From Mesorhizobium loti (lineage in GTDB: Bacteria > Pseudomonadota > Alphaproteobacteria > Rhizobiales > Rhizobiaceae), in contig AP017605.1 in NCBI GenBank assembly GCA_002356515.1, positions 1,240,001 to 1,304,000 of the forward strand: 64,000 nt of DNA, in the 5' to 3' direction. The notes beneath the pieces are model-generated. The model was not told where the DNA came from and did not search any database. It saw only the letters and a program-made list of their open reading frames with translations. Below are positions 18,099-26,039 of this stretch, piece by piece. Numbering within the stretch: the stretch's first letter is position 1; each line of letters starts with the position of its first letter. A program made the position numbers and the translations under genes.

Positions 18099-18602
18099 TC
18101 AGGCGCGCTGTCCGACAGCCTCCATCAGCACGGTCAAAACCGCTCCCTTGTGAAGACTGGTCGAGAAACTCTCGGCAATGAACTCGAGCGTCGAATCGTG
18201 GAACGCCACGATGAAATGCCGATAGTTTGAAAACAGTTCGGGCGTATGGGAAGAATGAACCCGATTTGCCTTTTCCAGAGAAGCGATCCACGACGAGTTG
18301 CGGACCTCAAATGCCTCGTGGGCCCGCAAGCCCAACGGATAAAGACGATGGCCACTGATGGCCTCGTCATTAGGCGGGCCGAACTGAAATGCCAGATAAG
18401 GCTCTGCCGTCAGGATGGCGACTGACTGGTTGCCTGTCAGCGGCGAAACCGAGCGCGGATTCGTGCCATCGAAAGACGGATCCGGAGTATTGGCGAGGTA
18501 GGCGACGAGCAACCTGCCTTCATCCGCAAACACATGAGGCAGCGGAGCGCCAGCGGACAACAGCGGCACCTCGATCGGCAGCAAGGTCTCGGCGGTTGAC
18601 AT
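18099..18602 (-). CDS. Hypothetical protein coupled to the lactate dehydrogenase-type gene
   Basis: A 167-residue soluble protein with no recognised domain. It begins MSTAETLLPIEVPLLSAG, contains an aromatic stretch around EPYLAFQFGPPND, and ends LMEAVGQRA. The start codon follows the TAG stop of the upstream FAD enzyme gene with no gap, so the two are almost certainly co-transcribed and perhaps translationally coupled. The YRHFIVAFHDSTLEFIAESF region looks like a beta strand and helix of a small sensor- or immunity-like fold, but no function can be assigned. Confidence 0.65.
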   Translation of the reverse strand: MSTAETLLPIEVPLLSAGAPLPHVFADEGRLLVAYLANTPDPSFDGTNPRSVSPLTGNQSVAILTAEPYLAFQFGPPNDEAISGHRLYPLGLRAHEAFEVRNSSWIASLEKANRVHSSHTPELFSNYRHFIVAFHDSTLEFIAESFSTSLHKGAVLTVLMEAVGQRA

Positions 18603-20021
18603 CTAATGGCCGTCGCCGGGCAATATCTTGCCGGGATTCATGATGTTTTGCGGGTCGAGAGCCTGCTTGATGGAACGCATGATGTCGACACCATGGCCAA
18701 GCTCGGGCCGCAGGAAGCCGATCTTGCCCTGGCCGATGCCGTGTTCGCCGGTGCAGGTGCCGTCCATGGCAATCGCCCGCATGTTGAGCCGCGCGACGAA
18801 TTTTTCCGACAGCGCGATCTCCTCGGGATCGTTGACATCCATCAGCACCAGCACGTGGAAATTGCCGTCGCCGGCATGGCCGACGATCGGCGCGATCAGG
18901 CCCATTTCGGCGATATCGGCTTCGGTCTCGGTGACGCATTCGGCAAAGCGCGAGATCGGCACGCAGACATCGGTCGACAGGCCCTTGGCGCCCGGCCGCA
19001 GCGTCAGCGAGGCCCAGTAGGCATCGTGCCTGGCCTTCCACAGTTTGGTGCGTTCCTCGGCGACGCTGGTCCACAGGAACGGCCCGCCGCCATTCTCCTC
19101 GGCGATCATGCCGAAAGTCTCGGCCTGTTCGGCGACGCCGGCATCGCTGCCGTGGAATTCGACGAACAGGCACGGGCTCTCGGGATAGTCGAGCTTGGAA
19201 TAATTCTTCATCGCCCGCATCTGCAGCGCATTGACCAGTTCGATGCGCGCCACCGGAATGCCCATCTGGATCGTCGCGATGACGGCGTTGCAGGCCGCCT
19301 CGACACTCGGAAACGGGCAGACGCCGCCGGAGATCGCCTGCGGAATGCCTTGCAGCTTCAGCGTCAGCGCGGTGATGATGCCGAGCGTGCCTTCGGAGCC
19401 GACCAGCAGCCTGGTCAAATCATAGCCGGCCGAGCTCTTCTTCGCCCGCTTGCCTGTCGTCACCGTCTCGCCGTCGGCCATGACCGCCGTCAGCGACAGC
19501 ACGTTCTCGCGCATCGTGCCGTAGCGCACCGCATTGGTGCCGGAGGCGCGAGTCGCCGCCATCCCGCCGAGCGAGGCATTGGCGCCGGGATCGATCGGAA
19601 AGAACAGGCCGGTGTCGCGCAGATGCCGGTTCAGATCCTCGCGCGTCACGCCGGGTTCGACCGTGCAGTCGAGATCCTGCGGATTTACCGAGAGGATGCG
19701 GTTCATGCGCGAGGTGTCGACCGAGATGCCGCCGCCCGGCGCGTTGGTGTGGCCCTCCAGCGAGGAGCCGACGCCGAAGGCGATGACCGGCACGCGGTGC
19801 GCGGCGCAGGCGCGCACGATCTCCTGCACCTCGGCGGTCGTTTCGGGGAAAGCGACGCCATCGGGCGCCTGCGTCGGAATATAGGTGGTGGTGTGCGCGT
19901 GCTGCGCGCGGATGGCCTGGCCGGTCTGGAAGCGTTCGCCCAGCTGTTGCTTGAGGATGCCGAGCACCGCGGCGATGCCTTCCTCGTTGCGGTCGACCGG
20001 ATTGAGGTCGCTCAGAGCCAT
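18603..20021 (-). CDS. FAD-binding D-lactate dehydrogenase / glycolate oxidase family enzyme
   Basis: A 472-residue flavoenzyme of the VAO/PCMH family. The FAD_binding_4 domain lies at about residues 50-195 (IAFGVGSSLEGHTN, IDPGANASLGGMAATRASG) and the FAD-oxidase C domain includes HAGDGNFH, CTGEHGIGQGK and DPQNIMNPGKI. Relatives oxidise D-lactate or D-2-hydroxyacids and pass electrons to cytochrome c or quinone. No iron-sulfur partner gene (glcF-like) is adjacent. GCGGAGGAATTC before the ATG at 20021 settles the start; an upstream ATG at 20051 is less likely. An unknown gene follows with zero spacing. Confidence 0.88.
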   Translation of the reverse strand: MALSDLNPVDRNEEGIAAVLGILKQQLGERFQTGQAIRAQHAHTTTYIPTQAPDGVAFPETTAEVQEIVRACAAHRVPVIAFGVGSSLEGHTNAPGGGISVDTSRMNRILSVNPQDLDCTVEPGVTREDLNRHLRDTGLFFPIDPGANASLGGMAATRASGTNAVRYGTMRENVLSLTAVMADGETVTTGKRAKKSSAGYDLTRLLVGSEGTLGIITALTLKLQGIPQAISGGVCPFPSVEAACNAVIATIQMGIPVARIELVNALQMRAMKNYSKLDYPESPCLFVEFHGSDAGVAEQAETFGMIAEENGGGPFLWTSVAEERTKLWKARHDAYWASLTLRPGAKGLSTDVCVPISRFAECVTETEADIAEMGLIAPIVGHAGDGNFHVLVLMDVNDPEEIALSEKFVARLNMRAIAMDGTCTGEHGIGQGKIGFLRPELGHGVDIMRSIKQALDPQNIMNPGKILPGDGH

Positions 20022-20123
20022 GAATTCCTCCGCGAATGGACCAGCGCCCACGCTTGTTATGCGATTATGGATGCGTAGTCTCCGCAGCTAGGCTCTGTCC
20101 AGCACCAGAACAAGGAAGTTTCG

Positions 20124-20603
20124 ATGCCCATCCCCGCCCCGTTTGTCTCCAAGCCCATGGACATCGAGAAGGACTGGATCGACTACAACGGCCATCTCAA
20201 CATGGCCTATTACAACGTGCTTTTCGACCGCTGCTCGGACGAGGCCTTCGAGGCGATGGGCATGGGGCTGGATTATGTGAAGGGACGGCGGCTCACCATC
20301 TACACCGCCGAGGTCCATGTCTGCTACGTCCAGGAACTGCATCTGGACCACAAGGTCCAGGTATCCTTCCAGCTCATCGACCATGACGCGAAGCGGCTGC
20401 GCGCCTATCAGGAAATCCGCCATGTCGACGGCTGGCTCGCCGCCACCTCCGAGACGCTGTCGCTGCATGTCGACATGTCGGGGCCGAAGGTCGCACCCTT
20501 CCCCGCCGATGTGCTGGCCAAGGTCGAAGCCATGCGCGGCGCCCATTCGGTGCTGCCGATGCCGGAGCGCGCCGGCCGCTCGATCGGCATCAAGCGCAAA
20601 TAG
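20124..20603 (+). CDS. Hotdog-fold acyl-CoA thioesterase
   Basis: A 159-residue cytoplasmic thioesterase of the 4-hydroxybenzoyl-CoA type. The active-site motif DWIDYNGHLNMAYYNVLFD is at about residues 17-35, with the catalytic aspartate candidate in DYNGH. Some close relatives are betainyl-CoA thioesterases of carnitine catabolism, but no carnitine genes are nearby, so the substrate stays open. Divergent from the FAD enzyme gene, with about 100 bases between the two starts. Confidence 0.85.
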   Translation: MPIPAPFVSKPMDIEKDWIDYNGHLNMAYYNVLFDRCSDEAFEAMGMGLDYVKGRRLTIYTAEVHVCYVQELHLDHKVQVSFQLIDHDAKRLRAYQEIRHVDGWLAATSETLSLHVDMSGPKVAPFPADVLAKVEAMRGAHSVLPMPERAGRSIGIKRK

Positions 20604-20863
20604 CGCGAAGCCGATATCCATCCAGCTTCCGCACGGTGAGGCATTAGGTCTGACTTCAAAGCCACACCCTGAACTCAAAATCGCAGAGCCCCCAATATCC
20701 ACCAGCAGTGGTGCTTGAAGCAGGTTTGGACCGGCGTTAACCTTACCGAGGTTTTAACGGGAACAAGCCAATTGAGCCGTTGAACGACTCAGCGGAGGGG
20801 TCGAAAACCATCCGCAGAGAGTTGTTTACGGGCGGCGGGGCGAAGCCGGTTCGAGGGACGTGC

Positions 20864-21061
20864 ATGAAAACCGACATCAAGGTCGAGGTGGACAGGCTGG
20901 CCGCTGATCCGCGCATCACCGACTACGATTTCTGGCGTTCGCTCAAGAACGTCGACAACGAGATATTCCACATCGCCAACAACAACGAACCGATCCCGTT
21001 CGACATGATCCGCTGGCGCAGCATTTTGAAGCGCGCCCGCCTGAAGCGCGGTCACGCATAG
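20864..21061 (+). CDS. Small hypothetical protein
   Basis: A 65-residue basic protein (MKTDIKVEVDRLAADPRITDYD..., ending KRARLKRGHA), not recognised. GAGGGA seven bases upstream supports the ATG at 20864 rather than an earlier open frame. No signal or membrane segment. The pattern DYDFWRSLKNVDNEIFHIANN suggests a helical fold. It ends 34 bases from the converging Lrp gene and is preceded by about 260 bases without a gene. Confidence 0.6.
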   Translation: MKTDIKVEVDRLAADPRITDYDFWRSLKNVDNEIFHIANNNEPIPFDMIRWRSILKRARLKRGHA

Positions 21062-21095
21062 CGCTGTCATCGGGCAACCAATCAAATCGCGCCAT

Positions 21096-21575
21096 TTACG
21101 GCGATCGCTTAACCGCCGCCAGCGGTGAGCGTGCCACCACCGGCGACGACTGGATGATGGCCGTGTTGGTCATCGCATAGGGGATGATCCGGTCGATCAC
21201 CCGTTCGAGTTCGGCCACCGAGCCGACATGCGCGAGCGCGATGAAGCAGTCCTCGCCGGTCACGCGGTCGCATTGCGCGATCTCCGGCGTTTCGCGGATG
21301 ATCTCGGCCACCACGGACAATTGCCCCGGCACCGGCCGGATGCGCAGCCATGCCGACAGCTTCAGGCCGAGCGCGGCGGGGTTGATCCTGACCGAATAGC
21401 CCTCGATCACGCCGTTTTCCTGCAGCCGCTTGATGCGCTCGGCGACACTCGGCGCCGACAGGCCGACCGAACGCGCCAGCTCCGCCGTGCTGGCCCGCGC
21501 ATCCTTCTCCAGCAGGCGCAGGATCTTCATGTCGGCCGCGTCGAGATCAACATTTTCAGTTCGAAGGCGTTTCAC
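21096..21575 (-). CDS. Lrp/AsnC family transcriptional regulator
   Basis: A 159-residue regulator with an N-terminal HTH (DMKILRLLEKDARASTAELARSVGLSAPSVAERIKRLQENGVI) and a C-terminal RAM/AsnC ligand domain. Lrp-type proteins sense amino acids. The GTG at 21575 is preferred over the longer upstream frame because GAGGAG stands eight bases before it and it gives the normal family length. It is divergent from an EamA exporter at 21665, which it likely controls. Confidence 0.9.
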   Translation of the reverse strand: MKRLRTENVDLDAADMKILRLLEKDARASTAELARSVGLSAPSVAERIKRLQENGVIEGYSVRINPAALGLKLSAWLRIRPVPGQLSVVAEIIRETPEIAQCDRVTGEDCFIALAHVGSVAELERVIDRIIPYAMTNTAIIQSSPVVARSPLAAVKRSP

Positions 21576-21664
21576 TGAAAACTCCTCGCTTCTGGGAGTA
21601 TATTTGCCAGAGATGCCGGCCATCCTCCATATAAAGCGGAAAAATCGCCTGCGATACTGATCCG

Positions 21665-22564
21665 ATGAACGATCAGACGCAAGCACCAGCTGCCCACCCT
21701 GCTCCCGTCCTCGACAGCCTGGCGACAAAACTGCCGCCGCATGTCTGGTTCGGCGTCAGCGCCATCTTCCACTATCTCGGCCCGGCCTTCGCCGTGCTGC
21801 TGTTCCCGCATGTCGGGGTGCTCGGCATGGCGTGGCTGCGCATCGCCACCGCGGCGCTGATCTTCGCGCCGCTGACGCGCCCCTGGCGAAGCTTCGCCCG
21901 CGCCGATCCTCCGACACGGCTGCTGTTGCTGGCCTTCGGCGTCTGCCTGGCGGTGATGAACTGCTCGTTCTACCTGGCGCTCGACCGCTTGCCGATCTCG
22001 CTGGTGGCGGCGATCGAATTCGTCGGCACCATCGGCGTCGCGGTGGTCGGCTTGCGGAGCGCCCGCAACCTGGCTGCCCTTGCCGTGGCCGTCACCGGCA
22101 CCTTGCTGCTCATCGACGTCAAATGGTCCAGCGATCCGGTCGGCCTGTTCTGGGCCTTCCTCAACGGCGCGCTGTTCGTCGGCTACATCGTGCTCGGCCA
22201 CCGCGTCGCCCGGTCCGGCGCCGGCGACGGCATTGCCGGCCTTGGCGCCGCCATGGCGGTTGCCTTCATTCTGGTGCTGCCAATCGGCTTTGCCGATGCG
22301 CTGCCCGCCTTTTTCTCACCGCCGCTGCTCGTCGCCGCCATCGGCGTCGGCATCTGCTCCTCGGTCATTCCCTACATCTGCGACCAGCTTGCCATGTCGC
22401 GGCTTCCGCGCTCCAGTTTCGCGCTGATGCTGTCGCTGCTGCCGGTCACGGCAACGCTGATCGGCGTCATCGTGCTGCGCCAGATTCCAGGCTTCTACGA
22501 TTGCCTGGGGATCGCGCTGGTGGTCGCCGGCGTCGCTTTTCACAAGCCGGCATCGACAGACTAG
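21665..22564 (+). CDS. EamA family (RhtA-like) metabolite exporter
   Basis: A 299-residue inner-membrane protein with about ten helices in two EamA repeats. The overall pattern, including the second repeat ICSSVIPYICDQLAMSRLPRSSFALMLSLLPVTA, resembles the RhtA threonine/homoserine exporter. The 89-bp divergent gap to an Lrp regulator fits an Lrp-controlled amino-acid exporter. The actual substrate is not shown by sequence. Confidence 0.88.
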   Translation: MNDQTQAPAAHPAPVLDSLATKLPPHVWFGVSAIFHYLGPAFAVLLFPHVGVLGMAWLRIATAALIFAPLTRPWRSFARADPPTRLLLLAFGVCLAVMNCSFYLALDRLPISLVAAIEFVGTIGVAVVGLRSARNLAALAVAVTGTLLLIDVKWSSDPVGLFWAFLNGALFVGYIVLGHRVARSGAGDGIAGLGAAMAVAFILVLPIGFADALPAFFSPPLLVAAIGVGICSSVIPYICDQLAMSRLPRSSFALMLSLLPVTATLIGVIVLRQIPGFYDCLGIALVVAGVAFHKPASTD

Positions 22565-22652
22565 ACGCCAGGAAAACCTTTATCATCAATTGCTTGCACG
22601 AATGCCGAGTCGGTTCCCTATTCTCGACTGGCTGCGACAAGACGTCCAGGAT

Positions 22653-22678
22653 TGAACCAATTCCTCACTTGAGCCGTT
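22653..22678 (+). promoter_or_regulatory. Candidate EcfG (general stress sigma) promoter
   Basis: TGAAC-N17-CGTT resembles the alphaproteobacterial EcfG consensus GGAAC-N16/17-CGTT with one mismatch in the -35. It ends 28 bases before the LOV kinase start. HWE/HisKA_2 kinases are often part of the general stress regulon, which makes the match plausible but not certain. Confidence 0.35.
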
Positions 22679-22706
22679 GACCCCACGAACGGCTTGGAGT
22701 GACACA

Positions 22707-23855
22707 ATGGACTGGAAACGGACCAGGGAGCCTGCCGACGCCTGGCACATGACGGACGACCTTCATGCCGAGCATGGCAAGGGCGACCCGTTCGCGGCGG
22801 CCATCCGCGCCACCCGCATGTCGATGATCATCACCGATCCCCGGCGGCCCGACAATCCGATCGTCTTTGCCAATGACGCCTTCCTGCGTCTGACCGGCTA
22901 TGAACGCCACGAGGTGCTGGGCAAGAACTGCCGGTTTCTGCAGGGGCCGAAAACCGATAAGGCCGCGGTTGACCAGATACGCGCGGCAATCGAGGACAAC
23001 GCCGATGTCAGCGTCGACATACTGAACTACCGCAAGGATGGTTCGACCTTCTGGAACGCGCTCTATATCAGCCCTGTCTCCAACGACAAAGGCGAGGTCC
23101 AGTTCTTTTTCGCCTCGCAACTCGATGTCTCGGACCGCAAGAGCTCTGAGCATCGCATCACCGCCGACAAGGACCGCTTCGAGAAGGCGGTGAAGGAACG
23201 CACCGCCGAACTGGAAGCAACACTGGAGGCGCAGACCACCTTGCTGCACGAGGTCGATCATCGGGTGAAAAACAACCTGCAGATGATCTCCTCGCTCATC
23301 ATCATGCAGCGCCGGACCATAAAGGATGAGGCGACCAGGCATTCGCTGACCACCATGCTGGAGCGTATCGAGGCGCTCAGCACCGTGCATCGCCGGCTGT
23401 ACCAGTCGAAGGATGTCAGCCGGTTCGACGTCTCGGATTTCGCCAAGGACCTGGTGACGGATCTGCTGACGGCGTCGGGGCGCTCCGGGATCAAGTCGAA
23501 ACTCGAGCTCGAGCCCATTGTGATCTCAGCCGAGAAGGCGACGCCTGTCGCGCTGATGGTCAATGAACTCGTCACCAATGCCTTGAAGCACGCTTTCAAG
23601 GAGGGACCGGACGGGACCACGGCGGGCCGCATCGGCATCAAGATGAGCCAGCCCGACGGCCACTTCAACATCGAGGTCTCAGACGATGGCGTCGGCATGG
23701 CCGAAGCCAATGGCGACGCTTCGTTCGGCATGCGGCTGATCAAATCGCTCGCCCGCCAGTTGCACGCCGATATCGAATGGCGCGACGCCGGCCCCGGCAC
23801 CACGGTCGTGATCTCGATGCCAAACGAACCGCAGCAAAAAAGGACTCTCTCATGA
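22707..23855 (+). CDS. Blue-light LOV-domain histidine kinase (HisKA_2/HWE type)
   Basis: A 382-residue soluble photoreceptor kinase. The LOV domain (about residues 27-143) contains GKNCRFLQG with the photoactive Cys75 that forms the flavin adduct in blue light. A coiled-coil linker (FEKAVKERTAELEATLEAQ) follows, then the phosphoacceptor box HEVDHRVKNNLQ with His185, and an ATPase domain with N-box MVNELVTNALKHAF and G-box DDGVGM. The start at 22707 has GGAG upstream; a TTG at 22677 would only add ten residues. It overlaps the response regulator gene by 4 bp. Confidence 0.93.
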   Translation: MDWKRTREPADAWHMTDDLHAEHGKGDPFAAAIRATRMSMIITDPRRPDNPIVFANDAFLRLTGYERHEVLGKNCRFLQGPKTDKAAVDQIRAAIEDNADVSVDILNYRKDGSTFWNALYISPVSNDKGEVQFFFASQLDVSDRKSSEHRITADKDRFEKAVKERTAELEATLEAQTTLLHEVDHRVKNNLQMISSLIIMQRRTIKDEATRHSLTTMLERIEALSTVHRRLYQSKDVSRFDVSDFAKDLVTDLLTASGRSGIKSKLELEPIVISAEKATPVALMVNELVTNALKHAFKEGPDGTTAGRIGIKMSQPDGHFNIEVSDDGVGMAEANGDASFGMRLIKSLARQLHADIEWRDAGPGTTVVISMPNEPQQKRTLS

Positions 23856-24298
23856 TTGAACCGCTCAAGGTCCTGATCGTCGAGGACGAAGCGCTGTTGG
23901 CGATGGAACTGGAAAGCCTTGTCGAGGAGGCCGGCCACAGCGTCGTCGGCTGGGCGACGTCTTCGGCGGAAGCAAAAAGCATGGTTGAGTCCACGGATGC
24001 CGACATCGCCTTTGTCGACATCCACCTCACCGACGGCCCGACCGGCGTCGACGTGGCCCACTATATCGGCGAGAGGAAACGTTCGATGGTGGTGTTCATG
24101 ACCGCCAATCCGAAGCGCATTCCCGATCATTTCGCCGGTGCGATCGGCGTCATCGCCAAGCCCTACACGATGAACGGGCTGACATCGGCGTTGCGATACC
24201 TGCAGGAAGGCGTGCGCCGCCCGCCGCCCGTTTCCGCGCGGCCGGCCGGCTTCACCCTGTCACCGGCCTTCGCGGCGGTCTGGGTACCCGCGGTCTAA
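23852..24298 (+). CDS. Single-domain response regulator (LOV kinase partner)
   Basis: A 148-residue receiver domain with no output domain. The acidic pair E11-D12, phosphoacceptor Asp56 in FVDIHLTD, Thr84 and Lys103 in AKPY are all present. A 25-residue Pro/Ala-rich tail follows. ATGA overlap with the kinase (23852-23855) implies coupled translation and a cognate pair. With no DNA-binding domain, it probably passes phosphate on or acts by protein contact. Its stop overlaps that of the converging hydrolase gene. Confidence 0.92.
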   Translation: MIEPLKVLIVEDEALLAMELESLVEEAGHSVVGWATSSAEAKSMVESTDADIAFVDIHLTDGPTGVDVAHYIGERKRSMVVFMTANPKRIPDHFAGAIGVIAKPYTMNGLTSALRYLQEGVRRPPPVSARPAGFTLSPAFAAVWVPAV

Positions 24299-25188
24299 GC
24301 CAGTTTCTCCTTCAGGAAAGCGATCGTCCTGCCCCAGGCGAGATCGGCCGCCTTCTTGTCGTAGCGCGCCGCCGACGTATCATTGTTGAAGGCATGGTTG
24401 GCGCCTTCATAGACATAGACCGTGTACTCGACATGCGCGGCGTCGAGCTCCTTCTTGAAGGCGTCGATACCGGCATTGGTGCGATCGTCGAGGCCGGCAT
24501 AGTGCAGCAGCAGCGCGGCCTTGATCTTCGACGCGTCGGCGGCGTTCGGCTGCATGCCGTAATAGGCGACGCTGGCGGCGAGATCGGGCGCGTTGACGGC
24601 CAGCATGTTGGCCGTGCCGCCGCCCCAGCAGAAGCCGATGGCGCCGACCTTGCCGTTGCCATCCTTGTCGGCCTTCAGGAAAGCGACGGTCGCCACGGCG
24701 TTGGCGACGGTCTGCGCCGGATCGAGTTTGGTGAACATGTCGCGCGCCTTGTCCTCGTCGGCGGGCGTGCCGCCGAGCGGCGACAGGAAATCCGGCGCAA
24801 GCGCCACGAACCCTTCCAGCGCCACGCGCCGGGCAACGTCACGTATATGCGGGTTGAGCCCCCTATTTTCATGGATGACGATGACTGTGCCGAGTTTGCT
24901 CGTCTGGTTCGCCGGTTTGACCAGATAGCCCTTCATCTCGCCGCCGCTGCCGGGATAGCTGATGTCCTCGCCTTTCACGCGGGCATCGTTTTCGGCGACG
25001 ATCGCCGCCTGGGCGGAATTCGCCGCCAGCATTGGTGCGATGGCCGCCGCCGCGGCACCCGATCCGGCAAGCCTGGTCAGTTGTTCCATGAAGCGGCGAC
25101 GATCGAGCGTCAGATGCGTGTATTCGTCATAGGCATCGATCATCGCCTGGGTGATGGCAGGCTTGTCAGGGATGGTGGATTTGGTCAC
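24295..25188 (-). CDS. Dienelactone hydrolase family protein, Tat-type signal
   Basis: A 297-residue alpha/beta hydrolase. The catalytic triad is readable as Cys187 (GFCWGG), Asp234 (AGLDDR) and His265 (ANHAF), with spacing as in classical dienelactone hydrolase. Residues about 30-62 form a twin-arginine style leader (RRRFMEQL, then an Ala-rich hydrophobic core ending NSAQA), preceded by an unusually long polar N-region, as in E. coli YghX-like proteins. The GTG at 25188 is chosen because GAGGAG stands seven bases upstream. The natural substrate is unknown. Confidence 0.87.
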   Translation of the reverse strand: MTKSTIPDKPAITQAMIDAYDEYTHLTLDRRRFMEQLTRLAGSGAAAAAIAPMLAANSAQAAIVAENDARVKGEDISYPGSGGEMKGYLVKPANQTSKLGTVIVIHENRGLNPHIRDVARRVALEGFVALAPDFLSPLGGTPADEDKARDMFTKLDPAQTVANAVATVAFLKADKDGNGKVGAIGFCWGGGTANMLAVNAPDLAASVAYYGMQPNAADASKIKAALLLHYAGLDDRTNAGIDAFKKELDAAHVEYTVYVYEGANHAFNNDTSAARYDKKAADLAWGRTIAFLKEKLA

Positions 25189-25420
25189 GGGGCGCTCCTC
25201 GATCTCGGTGTCCTTGCGTTCGCAAGATAGGGGCGAGCCGCGCATCGTCCAGTCACGGCTCAGTGACGCTCTCTGACCGTCGGCGAGCGGCTGCAACGGA
25301 TCATCACATTCTTGTCATCGGCGACAAATCCTGGTGGCGCTGCCACAATGTTAGGGAAGACTGACCATCGGCCGCCCCATGGCGCGGCCGCTGCCTCGAA
25401 GGGCCTGATCTGAAAGGAAA

Positions 25421-25582
25421 ATGTCGATGACCATGCCTTCGCCGATCCTGGCAACCGCCTTCATGGTTGCCGCAACCGCCATTCTGGCGATGCGCGCAAC
25501 TGTTGTCGCGGCAAGCCGAAAATCCATGGTCAAGGTGCGCAGCCGCCAGCACCATCCGGCAAACACGAAAACCCAGGGTTGA
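25421..25582 (+). CDS. Small single-helix membrane protein (hypothetical)
   Basis: A 53-residue reading frame with AAAGGA four bases ahead of its ATG. Residues 3-29 are hydrophobic (PSPILATAFMVAATAILAM...), followed by a basic tail (RKSMVKVRSRQHHP), the layout of a small inner-membrane protein. It lies 9 bp upstream of the next rightward gene, suggesting one transcript. No family recognised. Confidence 0.5.
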   Translation: MSMTMPSPILATAFMVAATAILAMRATVVAASRKSMVKVRSRQHHPANTKTQG

Positions 25583-25591
25583 GATAAAGTC

Positions 25592-26029
25592 ATGGACATA
25601 CAGGATATCGTGAACACTGTCTCGCAGAAGGCCGGTCTCGATCAGGCAACGACCGAAAAAGTCGTCGGCACCATTTTCTCGGTGCTCGAGCACGAGGCGG
25701 AAGGCACCAGCGCCTCATCCTTCTTCGCCAAGATCCCGGGCGCCGATGCATTGGCGCAGAAATATGACGTCATGGGCGCCGCTCCTGCCGGCAGCGGTGG
25801 CGGTTTCCTATCGTCGCTGCAAGGCGCGCTTGGCGGCGTTCTCGGCGAAAAGGCCGGCGCGCTGGTCAACGGCCTCGCCGCCCTCAAGGAATCCGGCCTC
25901 GATCTGGCGCAGATCCAGAAGGCCGGCGCCACGCTGGTCCAGCAAGCCGAAGCCGCCGCCGGCCCCGATTTGACCAACCAGGTGCTCGGCTCCGTGCCCG
26001 GCCTCAAGAGCCATCTGGGGCTCGGCTAG
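25592..26029 (+). CDS. Hypothetical helical protein, DUF2780-like
   Basis: A 145-residue protein of predicted helices interrupted by a Gly-rich stretch (APAGSGGGFLSSLQGALGG) and ending LGSVPGLKSHLGLG. The pattern resembles DUF2780/VcgC-like proteins, but the assignment is tentative. No signal peptide or clear membrane helix. The start at 25592 follows the small membrane protein gene by 9 bp, so the two are likely expressed together. Convergent with the PQQ dehydrogenase. Confidence 0.6.
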   Translation: MDIQDIVNTVSQKAGLDQATTEKVVGTIFSVLEHEAEGTSASSFFAKIPGADALAQKYDVMGAAPAGSGGGFLSSLQGALGGVLGEKAGALVNGLAALKESGLDLAQIQKAGATLVQQAEAAAGPDLTNQVLGSVPGLKSHLGLG

Positions 26030-26039
26030 CGCAACCCAG

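Noticed and set aside
20760..20781. GGAAC and CGTT boxes before the small gene at 20864, EcfG-like
   Set aside because: Only 13 bases separate the two boxes; EcfG promoters need 16-17.
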